64,000 bases of DNA, taken from positions 44,004,426 through 44,068,425 of the forward strand of contig NW_026262679.1 of assembly GCF_021869535.1 (NCBI RefSeq). The letters are read 5' to 3'. The position numbers and the translations under genes are program-made. Source of the DNA: Mytilus californianus. Taxonomy: Eukaryota; Mollusca; Bivalvia; Mytilida; Mytilidae. How positions within the stretch are numbered: position 1 is the first letter of the stretch; every line of letters starts with the position of its first letter. A model generated the notes under the pieces. That model was not told where the DNA came from. It did not search any database and saw only the letters and a list, made by a program, of their open reading frames with translations. This document shows, piece by piece, positions 42,401 through 54,400 of this stretch.

Positions 42401-45400
42401 TGATGTAATAATAAAGAGATCTGGTATGATGGTATAATGAGACAACTATCTGCCAGAGTCCAAAGGACACTGATGTTAACAACTACAGATCACCATACGA
42501 CCTTCAACATTGAACAAAACACATACCAAAATATAGACATAGCAATTTCTGCTTGTATCAATTTGTTGATCCACAGCTAGTTGAAAAGGGCTTTAGAGAA
42601 TTTAAACTAAGTTGACTCTTTTACTAAACATGAAGTTGTTTACCTGCTATTTTAATTTTTGTCACAAAATCATTACGCAAAAAAAAACAAACCTAAAAGC
42701 AATGTTTTTCAAGTCATATTTAGGCCTTCAACATGGAGCAAAAACTCAAAAGTTCAAGATGGCCCCTAGCAAATTAAATGTTGATTGTATATTTATTTAA
42801 TTATTTAACATTTGTTGGGGTTTTTTTTGCAGTTGCATATTCCAGACAATTTTCAAAGATATTTGCAGGTTACAAAAGACCAAATGGATGTAAATCTAGT
42901 AAGTAATATTATTATATAATTTGTAGTAAATATAAGTATATGTTATGTGTAGTACAATCAATGGCATTAGTTCTGTATCAGCCATCTGTGATGATATCAA
43001 TATCAGTCACAGTTGTAAAGTCTTTATGAAACCTCTAACTTGTATAACATCATGTCACACGAAAGCAGAGCTCTTCAGGATTCTATTGGTGTCTCAGGTT
43101 GATACCTTTATGATATTAAAAAAAGCCATGTGATATTTTCTATTTATATATGATATTTTTGTCAGAACAGTGATAAGGCTGTAATAATTTTTAGAAAAAA
43201 TATTTCAGATCAGTGTTGTGTCCATCTAATATGCTTCTTATATGCAATTTAAACAAAATTAATTGCACAAAAAGAATTGTAAAAACGATTTTCAAAATAA
43301 GCTATATCAATTTTCTTGGCTATATGTCATACAATTTAATTGCATTTAAAACTGTAAACCAACTTATTTTTGCGGATACTTTATTTCTCGTTTATGAACT
43401 TTTAGCGACTTCGCAACAACTTATTTTCACGATTTTCTAAACTTTTTTATGTATTTATATAAGGGAATTTCCAATCTTAACATATTGGCGACGACTTATA
43501 TTCTCTTTATTTTTTTACTCATTAAAGTCGCCAAAATAAATCACTTGCGAAAAATTAGTTGATTTACAGTATTGGTTTAAATAATTGCTAAAAAAATGAT
43601 GCCATGAGGCATATTTTGGGACGCGCCAGGCACTGCCTTTAAGGGATGGTTATGGATTAAAGGATGATGGCATTGTTAACTTCAGGCTGGAAGACATTTT
43701 TCTCTTTAACATGTTTAATACAAAAGATCACAACAAATTTCCTACTAAATACAATACCTTATCGAGATGAATTTTATTGTTTTACAGATTGAGAAGGGTA
43801 TGCATGAGATTATCAGACTGTATGCCATGGATATGATGTTAGAACTGGGACTCCAGTACTCATTCAATGGACAACTTCCTGCTCAAATTAGGAAATTATT
43901 TGTGGTAGGTACTTCAACCTCACCAGAAGCTTTTTTTTTATAAACATGACAAAACTACACTGAAGTTTAAGGAATTTTTCACTTGTTAGTTTTTTTTATA
44001 AATTAAGGTAAATTTCATGTGGTAATTACACAGTAGTCCTTGTACAGTGTCTAAATGCATCCTTGATACATATTTTTTGCATTAATCGATTTTTAGCTAG
44101 GTTGGACAAAGTCCAAAACCAGTTTATAGTATGGTAATGTTTGCTCATTGTTGAAGGCCGTAGTGTGACCTATAGTTGATAGCTTCTATGTCATTTGGTC
44201 TCTGTTGGAGAATTGTCTCATTGGCAATCATACCACATCTTATTTTTATAGGCAGTGAAAAGTTGGTACCTAACTTTTGTAATCGCTCCTCATAACTTTT
44301 CAACCCTGAATGATTACACATATATTGAAGTTGTGCACCTGCTATTATGGAATTGTTTGAATATTTTTTGCCTTTTTTCTTGAATTGGAAACTTTTAGCA
44401 AAATGTTTCAAAAGGTAACAATTTTTGTTTTTAACCCAGATGTTGGGTTTGCATGTATGAAGAAAAACATACAGTAGAACATTGAAATTTATTGTCAGTC
44501 TCAAGCAGATTATTAGACTTTATAGCATATCTAGAGTTTATCATTTTTATATCATTTTAGAATACATTGGAGCCCCTTATTTGTGACTCTGAAAAGTCAG
44601 CTTTGATTGCTACAGAAAGTATTCTGATGGAAGGAAAGCTTTTACATTTGTGTCAAGGTCACAAAGCTGCATACCAGTCAAGGTCAGACTTTGTAGAGTT
44701 ATCTCCCATTGAATTTGGTGGATACACAAGATTTATCAGGGATATAAAAATTGTAAAGTCAGGTCTTGTTTCAATACCAGAGGATTTCTTTACGTCTATG
44801 CCTTATCTAATAAGAGCAGAGCTTTATGAAAATCTTTTGGAGAAGCTTCCAGATTCCATAGGAACATGTAAATTTTTACAAAAATTGGATGTGGCTGACA
44901 ATAACTTGAGTGACTTGCCAGAAAGTCTCGTAAACTGTACAGAGCTTGACCGACTGGACATTGGTTGTAATGTGATGGAGGCATTACCTAAAGTTGTGAC
45001 AAAACTCAAATTGAAGAGACTTATGATGAACAACATGCTCCTGACGTCACTACCAGAAAACATCGGTGATATGGAATTGTTAGAAATGTTATATGCTAGC
45101 GGTAACTGTTTTACAAAACTACCGAAAAGTATCGGTAAACTAAAAAATCTGATGGATCTGTCCCTTGGTGGGGTTCAGTGGTTTGAACTTAAGGAAGGAA
45201 TATATGTTAACAAGCAGATGTTTGAAGATTTCTTGTTCAGTTCTCGTATTGGTCCTTGGCTAGCTGCTCACAATGAGGTAGGTGTCAATGTGGTTAATTC
45301 AGTTTCTTTGAGATGCCTAAATTGGATAAAAATGGCTTTTTGCAATTAAACTTGTGTTGTCTAAGTGATTTTGGTCTTTTTAAGTTTTTTTATTTGAAAT

Positions 45401-48400
45401 TTCAACTGATTTGTGATAGTAACATTACCAATATTACTGCACAAGATGCACATTTTATAAACAATAAATGTCTCTTCAGTAATGCTCAAGGCCAAAATAT
45501 TTGAAATCCATAAACAAATACAAATATTGAAGAGTTGATTAAACCAAAAATGACAAAACCAAAATGATTTCAAAAATTTTAATAGCCGCAAATTTCATTA
45601 AAATTAATATTCAAATTTTCATGTCAGTTCCGAAGCTACTAATAGCATGTACCATTTCTCCAATATAAGAAGTTCAAAATAAATACAAAAGTTATCCTTA
45701 GTTAAACTTTGATGTTTTTATGCCCCACCTAGAGGCATTATGTTTTTCGGTCTGTTCGTCTGTCCGTCCGTCCGTCCGTTCGTCCATTCGTCCGTCTGTC
45801 CTGCTTCAGGTTAAAGTTTATGGTCAAGGTAGTTTTTGATGAAGTTGAAGTCCAATCAACTTGAAACTTAGTACACATGATATGATCTTTCTAATTTTAA
45901 TGCCAAATTAGATTTTTGACCCCAATTTCACGGTCCACTGAACATAGAAAATGATAGTGCGAGTGGGGCATCTGTGTACTATGGACACATTCTTGTTCTA
46001 GATCTGTTTTTTATGGAATCATTGCCTCCATTTTTCAATAAGAATAAATCTTGTTAGGTTATGACTCAGAAGCGAACATGTTTTCCATTAAACACATATT
46101 CTTGTTTTCCATTGAATTTAAAAAAAAAGTCCTGATTATTTTTTTATGCCCCATTTATGGGCATTATGTTTTTCGGTCTGTGTGTCCGTTCATCCGTCTG
46201 TCCCGCTTCAGGTTAAAGTTTTTGGTCGCTTCATGTTCCCTATGATATGATCTTTCTAATTTTAATGCCAAATTAGAGTTTTGACCCCAATTTCACGGTC
46301 CACTGAACATCGAAAATGATAGTGCGAGTTGGGCATACGTGTACTATGGACACATTCTTGTTTTAACATGTTTTGTGGTTTTATGGCTGTTAACATATAT
46401 TTTTAAGATAAATGGAACTGAATTTTTCCAGGATATTACTGGCTAACACAATTCAAACTTTTACAGCATTTCATTGTATGCACGCTCTGTTCATTTCATA
46501 CTGCACCTGTTAAAAACTCATTCTTACAATTTTAAAAGTTATTTTTTTCTGATTAATGAATAATTTTAGACCAATGCATATTTATTTTTTCAGGACAAAG
46601 AGAAGCTGTTTCATAATTTTGACCTTGATGCTAACAACGTCCTTGACCATAAAGAGATGGGCAATGTGAATGCTACATTATTCAACATTTTCCCAAGATT
46701 TGGATACAAAGGAAAAGAACCCCCTGGTGAGATATCAAAATGACTTTAGGTTAATAGTGAAAATATCAATGAGGTCATCATGGAATGAAAATTTGATTTG
46801 AATGAAATACAAAAAATCACTTTTTCAATGTGTTCATATAAATTTAGTTATGCAAGGGAATCCATTGTCTCACCTATGATAGTGTGGAGGCATTGTGTTT
46901 TCTGTTCTGTGCATTTGTCAGCCCCTCCATTTCAAGTTTAAGTTTTGGTTTAAGGTTATTATCCATGAATTGCAGTCACAGCAATTTGAAACTTAGTACA
47001 CATTCATTATGATGTGATATTAAAAAAATATATGCCAAATTAGAGTCTTGACCCAGATTTCACAGTTTGCTGAACATGGAAACTTGATAGTGCGAATGTG
47101 GCATGGTGTCCTATGGACATATATTTTTGTTTCTTATATTTATATAAAAGTAAGTTTGAAATGTCATTACAATTATTTTTTGACAGAGGATGATGCTCCA
47201 AGTGGATTTCCAGAGGAGATTTTTGAATTGACCAATCTGAGATATCTGAACTTACAATACCAAGGCATTGTCCATGTACCTGAAGGCATAGAAAAACTCA
47301 GCAACTTAGAAACATTAGTCTTATCATACAATCCAAATATGTTGTCAGTGGCTGGCCAGTGTGGCATGCTGCCACTCAAAAGTAAGTTTAAAATACACCC
47401 CAAACCTATTTTAAATTATTGGTCAGCTAGCTTCCACTAAAAAGTCTGTTAGGCATACAATAATAATCTGTTGTCCTTATAATTTTATATGTACATCTTT
47501 TCTAAAAATAATTTGTTCCAGATATTGGCATATGTTGACATATTTGACCAAAATAATGTATTCTAAACCATTGAAGCTTTCTGTTTTCCTATTCTATAGG
47601 GTTAGACCTTTCCTACTGTACATTATTGAAGACACCACCCAAAGAAATCCGTGACAGAGGATTCAATACTATATATGCTTATCTGCGTCGTTTAATGACA
47701 GGATCAGTGGAATGTAAAAGGACAAAGTTAATGTTTGTAGGATTAGGTGGTGCTGGGAAAACAAGGTAACTGTAAGATTTGCAAAGTCATGAAAATTTAA
47801 ATTGTTAACATTGAGAAAAAAACATTGATACATTTGAAATTTTGCTAAAATTATATGTGATTTTATGCAATGAAATAATTAGTATTAATAACATTTTCCA
47901 ATTCTAATGGGAAACTTACATTTTCTACAACAGATTTTTGGCAATATGACCTATTTATTGTAAGAAATTGTATAACAGGGTTAGTGGCAGTTCCAAATTT
48001 CAACTATTTCATCACATGTGGAATGTCTTTAATTTTGTATAAGTGATATTCCATGTGAACATATTATGTACCCAAAAGTAATTTCGAAAAATTGATTATG
48101 GTGGTTATCAGATTTTGAATGATATTTCTATAACTTTTTGTCTAAAATTTGAATTTCCTAACACAAGTATCTCCCATGTTGAAATTGAAAGTTTTACATA
48201 ATGTATACATTTCAGTTTGGCTAAAGCATTGATGACAAATGAGTTCCAGACAAGTCTGACAGGAGCACAGGCTATAACTGATGGTAGGTGTATTGTTTGC
48301 ATATGCTGATTAGGTAAACAAACACAAAGATAAGTGCTTTTTAACACATGAAAAAATTATAAAAAAAAATATTATTTCAAATATAGAAATAAGAAGATGT

Positions 48401-51400
48401 GGTACAATTTCCAATGAGAGAACTATCCACTGAAGACCAAATATCAAAGAAGTAAACAAAAGTACATTTTGCCTCAACTTAGATATTTGAAATTTGCATA
48501 TTCCTCTATGCCAATGTCAAATCAAAGGAATACACATTTTCTCAAAAAAATATTATAATGTCCTTTCATTGACTTTAGAACTATTAGTTTTCAAATTTAG
48601 AATGTATAATTACAGAAAATAATTGAATGTAGGCTCATTTTGAACTTTAACAGGGTTATAAAAGCATAGCATAGTTTAAGAGGGAAGTGATTTCACACTT
48701 CATAAAAATATGATATAGTCATATAAATCCAACAAAACTATGTATTCAGTAACTAGTAAGTATTTTTTATTTTGATACTTTAGGTATTGATATTTGTACA
48801 TGGACTGTTAACCATGATGGAGAAAAAGTACAATACAGTGTGTGGGACTTTGCTGGACAGACAGTTTACTACAATACCCATCAGGTATGAAATGTTTATT
48901 TCAATTATTTAATCAATTGTGGTCTTGTACAGTGATGAGGGTATTTATACATAATTGTTGTGTTTGTGGTTTTACATTGCAAATATGAGTTTTGGAGTAA
49001 AGTTTATGTTATTTCCATGAAGATTCAAACAATTTTAACCCCAGTCACAGAGTAGTGATATATTATAATCATCTTGTCTCTCTGTAATTATCTTTACTTA
49101 TTACATCAGCTTTTTTGTAATATGGATTGATACATATTTTTCTTATAATAATTATTATACCCCCGCTTTAAAAAAGTGGGGGTATACTGTTTTTTATACA
49201 CCCGCTTTATTATACCCCCGCTTTAAAAAAGTGGGGGTATACTGTTTTACCTCCGTCTGTCCGTCCGTCCGTCCCATGAATATTTTTCGTTGCATCTTTC
49301 TTAGGAACTACATTACAAGGATTTCTGAAATTTGGTTTCTGGGATTTTTGAGTCAGCTATACTGTGTGATACATTTTAAGATTCATCACTCAACAACTTC
49401 CTATTTACCTTATACTTTCAGCAGGGCGGGGGTATCATTAATGAGCAGTAGCTCACAGCTTCACTTGTTTTCCTTATATATTACTCAGCTTCTAGGCTAA
49501 TATTGATTTGATATATGCTAGGAATTGATATATGTTAGGAACTTTGTAATGTAGAGTTTAATTTTTAGATCATCTCGGTATTCATTCCTGGTTGACAAAA
49601 CTTTGAAACTTCATTTTACCAATCAAGTGAATCCTTTATATACCACTTGAGCATGGAAATTTCATTACATATTACTCATCTATTTTAAATTTTATCATTT
49701 TGAGTTGTTCTTGAAAGTTACCTGCAGATCGGTGGGGTTGTTACTTCCTGTTTGAAGAAACTTTTATCATACCCACTGACTGAGCATGGAATTTTTCTTT
49801 AATGTCTATTAAACAGTCGGGATATACTTTTTAAGAAGTATCATACAACTTCTTGTTTCATTTCAAATCAGCAAGGTCAACAAATGATAATTGTTAAATT
49901 TCAGATCAGCCTTATCCATAAATTGTCCCTTTTTATCTACTATTAGATTAAAACATTTGGCAAATGTATGCATTTTCTCCATAATTAAAAAAAAAAAAAG
50001 AAATTGAAAGGATAATATTTTGAACTGTGATTTCCTTTTTCTTTACAAAATTATATTACATTCAAGACAGCTTTTATTAAATACAGAAGAAACACTTGGC
50101 AAACAGAGTAAGGAAATGATCTTATAATGAATAATTTTTTTTTATTTCTTTTCAGTTTTTCCTGTCAGACAGAGCTGTGTACTTATTGCTGTGGAATGTA
50201 AGACTTGGACAAGAACATGCAGGGCTCAATTTCTGGCTCAGTTCTATCAGTGTCCATGCCAGCAAGGCACCAATCTTTATAGTCGGAACACACATGGACC
50301 AGGTATTTATTTAGGATCTGAGACTGAACTTAGTGACTGAAGTCCAGCAATGCCCTTGGCACCAAGTCATAAATATTTCAACATTAACCATATGCAATAT
50401 AGATATTAATTTGCATCATGTATATTGTTTACTGAATGTATTGAATTTGCAACTGGTGACATGTAAAAGATTGATAATAATAATATTATCAAACAGATAT
50501 GCAGTATTTAATTGCCCACTTTCATATTTTGTTTGTTTGAATCACCCATGTTTGACATATCTATGACACTGACAAAGTAAAATTTGTTATTTCTACTTAT
50601 TATACAGCAACTAACTGAATAGCAATAAATAAAAACATTTTATTATAGATTAATGTTTCCATATTTAAAAAGAATACTAGGCATAATTGTATGTAAGATA
50701 AATTTTAACCAAATATGTAAATTTGAACAACAATATTTTCTTTTCTGTATTTGATGGTCTTTTTTCAGCATAATTGATATCAGTGTTATTAAGAAAAAAT
50801 ATAAAGTAAGTTAAAAAATGTTTTGCTTGACACAGGTTCCAAAAGCAGAAATACCTATGGAAGAAATGATGGCTACCTATCCACAGATTGAGGGGTTCTT
50901 TTTTGTCAGTTCATTCACTGGACAGGTAGGTCAAACAATTTACTACACTTTGACCAAATCTTATAAAAAGCAGGTTTCAGTATGGAATACCGAATTGAAG
51001 CAATCAATTGAACTTGTTAAATTTCTGTACTCTCAAACAAAAGCTAGTAGGGCTTTTTAGTGAAAATATAGGGAATAATAATTTCCATTTATTTCCCTGA
51101 ATAAACCTACATCTTATTTTGAACACACTTTTTTTTTTAGGTTTATCGTTGAATAGCTTCAAGAATACATTTCAAACGTATTAAGTCTCTTAGATTATCA
51201 TTGAATCTCATGGATTCAATACTTTATCTCCTGTCTGCTAAATAGCAATACAATCTCAAAGTTTTGAGAATAAAGTCAACAATTGTTTGTTTCTTGTTTT
51301 CAAAAAAATGGTGTCCTTCCTAAAAGAGTAGGTAAGGGCCATATTTGGCCCCTATTATTAAGTTCAATGTTTCAGGATAAAAAATGTTTTAAGTTGATGA

Positions 51401-54400
51401 AAAGACATGTGAGGAAGTAAAATAGAAGTATTTTTGTCAAAGTTATATTCTGAAGCGTTGATGTTTACATCTAAAATAGGTCAAAAACAGAGATTTTTGA
51501 AAAATGTGACAAAATCGTACTGATTTCAACCAAATTAATGCCTAGGAAACATAGAGCGCAGGCGTCGACAAACTAAATATTTGTGTCAGATATGTAAAAC
51601 GCCATAACAAAGGTTATGCTAAAAGATTTTTTTTTGTCGACGCCTGCGCTCTGTTTCCTAAATTAACATTACTTCTAAAGCAAAAGTGATAAAGGGGATA
51701 AGTTGTTATCTGTTTAATTTATGGATTGATCATCTTTCTCCCTAAAACATAGGGGGAGAAACAATGTTGACAGACAAGAGGGCGAAAGACATTTACAACT
51801 TACAAGATCTTTGAAAAAGTATCATAGAATGACTTCATTTTTCACTAATTCCAAAAACGATCGTAATTTTGAACCTGCAGAAGTTTTGTTTGCCTTTCTA
51901 GTTGTTGAACATATGGTAACATTATTTTAGTATATTAAAATATTCCTGACCACTTCACAAAACTATGTAAGCTGAAAAATGCAACAATATTTAAAAGCCT
52001 GTTTGATAAAAATAAATCATAAAAACTATTGTTGAACATTTTTATTATAATCATTGTTAAAATAATGGAAACCCAATTTATTGAATGGTCTTTGAAAATC
52101 TCAATGATTATTAATCAAAATATTCTTTGATTAATTATTAAAACCTAACTTTTCCACATATCTTAAACTGCATTTTATATAAACAAATTTGATACTATTA
52201 CAGGGAATAGAAGAATTAAAGTCTACTCTTCTGAAGGTGACCTTGAAACAAGACTACATGGGAGAAAAGATTCCTGCAGCCTATCTGGATATGGAAAATA
52301 TTATTTTAAGGTAAACTAATTATGTTGTTACCCTTGGCATACAAAAATTATCCTATTCATTTACCTTTTTATTTTTGTACTTTTTAATCACAATTTTATT
52401 TAACGAGACCACATTCCCAGGCAGACACACTGGTGTCCTTAATATATATGCCATCCTTAAATATTTCTGTGTAACAAATTTTTCAATGAAGTATTTTCTT
52501 TTTTTCTGGAAGTTATTGGTTATAAAATTGTCAACCTTCCTTGTGAAGAAAGTAAGTTGAAGTAAAAAAGTAATAATTCAATATAAAATATAAAATAAGA
52601 AGATGTGGTATGATTGCCAATGAGACAAGTCTCCACTAGAGACCAAATGACATAGAAGTTAACAACTATAGGTCACTGTACGGCCTTCAACAATGAGCAA
52701 AACCCTTCAATTTTTTTGGGGGGATGAGGTAGTTAAACTGAATTTAAGTTAAGATTGATTGGTTGCAATAGTTTTGTGATTTTCACCACTTTCAGAACTA
52801 TTGGCCAGATAGTGTACACAGAAGTGTATCCTTTGGTAGGAAAACTGGCAATCGTATTCAATTAAGATTGGAGTTGAATGCACCTGCTATGTGTGGGATT
52901 TAAACACACAACCTATAAAGTTAATGAAAGGATCATTAACATATGATAATTGTTTGAAGGCAATTATGATAAGAAAATGAACGAAATAAAATGCTTTAAT
53001 TTAAGTATATATTTATTTTCAGCAAGGATCGAAAATATTTTGCCTTCTTTTAAGTAGAATATAAATTTTTCTTCTTAAAATTTTGATCACCTGTAGGAAA
53101 AGACAAGAAGATGTGAATTTGGTTGAGTATGGTGAAGTAGAGAGAATGGCTAACATTTCTGGTATTGTGGAGAAAGAAGAGGTAAATATGGATGTAGCTG
53201 CTTTGACTATAGTGATATGGAAAGTTAAAATATAAAGCATTGCAATTTATTGGTTCAGGGGAAAATAAGTGTAAATTTTATTGTTTTCATTTTAGATTGA
53301 TGCAAGAACTGTCATAAAAATGTGAGCTGGTCTATTGAAAGAAACAAATAATTTTATTGTAATGACTCTTCTTACCAATCTTGGTTTAAAAACCCTGTCA
53401 ATTGTTTTTGTTAAGAATGATTTTTACTACATTAGGCAAAATACTTTTTTCAACCAGATGTGAGGTCATTCAATAAGATGTGCAACAACTTGCATGCTTG
53501 AACTTTTTATGGCAGATGATGCGTGTATAGCAGGAGTTGCCTACCATGTCTATGCACCAGGTCTCCCTCTATATGGAGTTCATTTTCATGTTTGTTTTTC
53601 TCTCTTTGTTGGTACATTACAAATTAAAAAATGAGTTAGGAACATTGGTAAACTACTGTTACCTCTCATTTGAAATAATAGGAAGGTATTATATTAGCTT
53701 GCAGTGTGGATTACTACAATTGTATGCATCATTCAATTTTACAAATAATCAATTATAAACACTATAAAATTGAGAATGGAAATGGGGAATGTGTCAAAGA
53801 GACAACAACCCGACCAAAGAGCAAAAAACAGCCAAAGGCCACCAATGGGTCTTCAACACAGCGAGAAAATCACACACCCGGAGGCGGACTTCAGCTGGCC
53901 CCTAAACAAAAATGTGTACCGGTACTAGTTCAGTGAAAATGGACGTCATACTTAACTCCAAAACATATAAATGAACTAGAATTAAAAATCATACAAGACT
54001 AACAAAGGCCAGAGGCTTCTGACGGGACAGGCGCAAAAATGAGGCGGGGTTTAACATGTTTAGTGAGATCTCAACTCCCCCATACCTCTAGCCAATGTAG
54101 AAAAAGCAAACCAGGCAAAACGCACAGTAAAACTCAGTTTAAAAGAAGTCTGAGTCCGATGTCAGAATAGGTAACAAAAGAAACTAAGCAAAATGACAAT
54201 GATACATAAATTAACAAAGGACTACTAGCAGTTACTAACATGCCAGCTCCAGACCTCAATTAAACTGATTGAAAGATTATGTCTTCATCATATGAATATA
54301 TATAAGAAAAAAAGTTATTTGCCAAGTTGAATTTTTTTAAGGAGCTTGTGGCTGTATTATACAATGCGTCATTGATCATTGTCATCTAATTTGTAGTATC

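Noticed and set aside
44145-44504. 119-codon minus-strand frame
   Set aside because: Overlaps a family C repeat and intron sequence; no recognisable domain.
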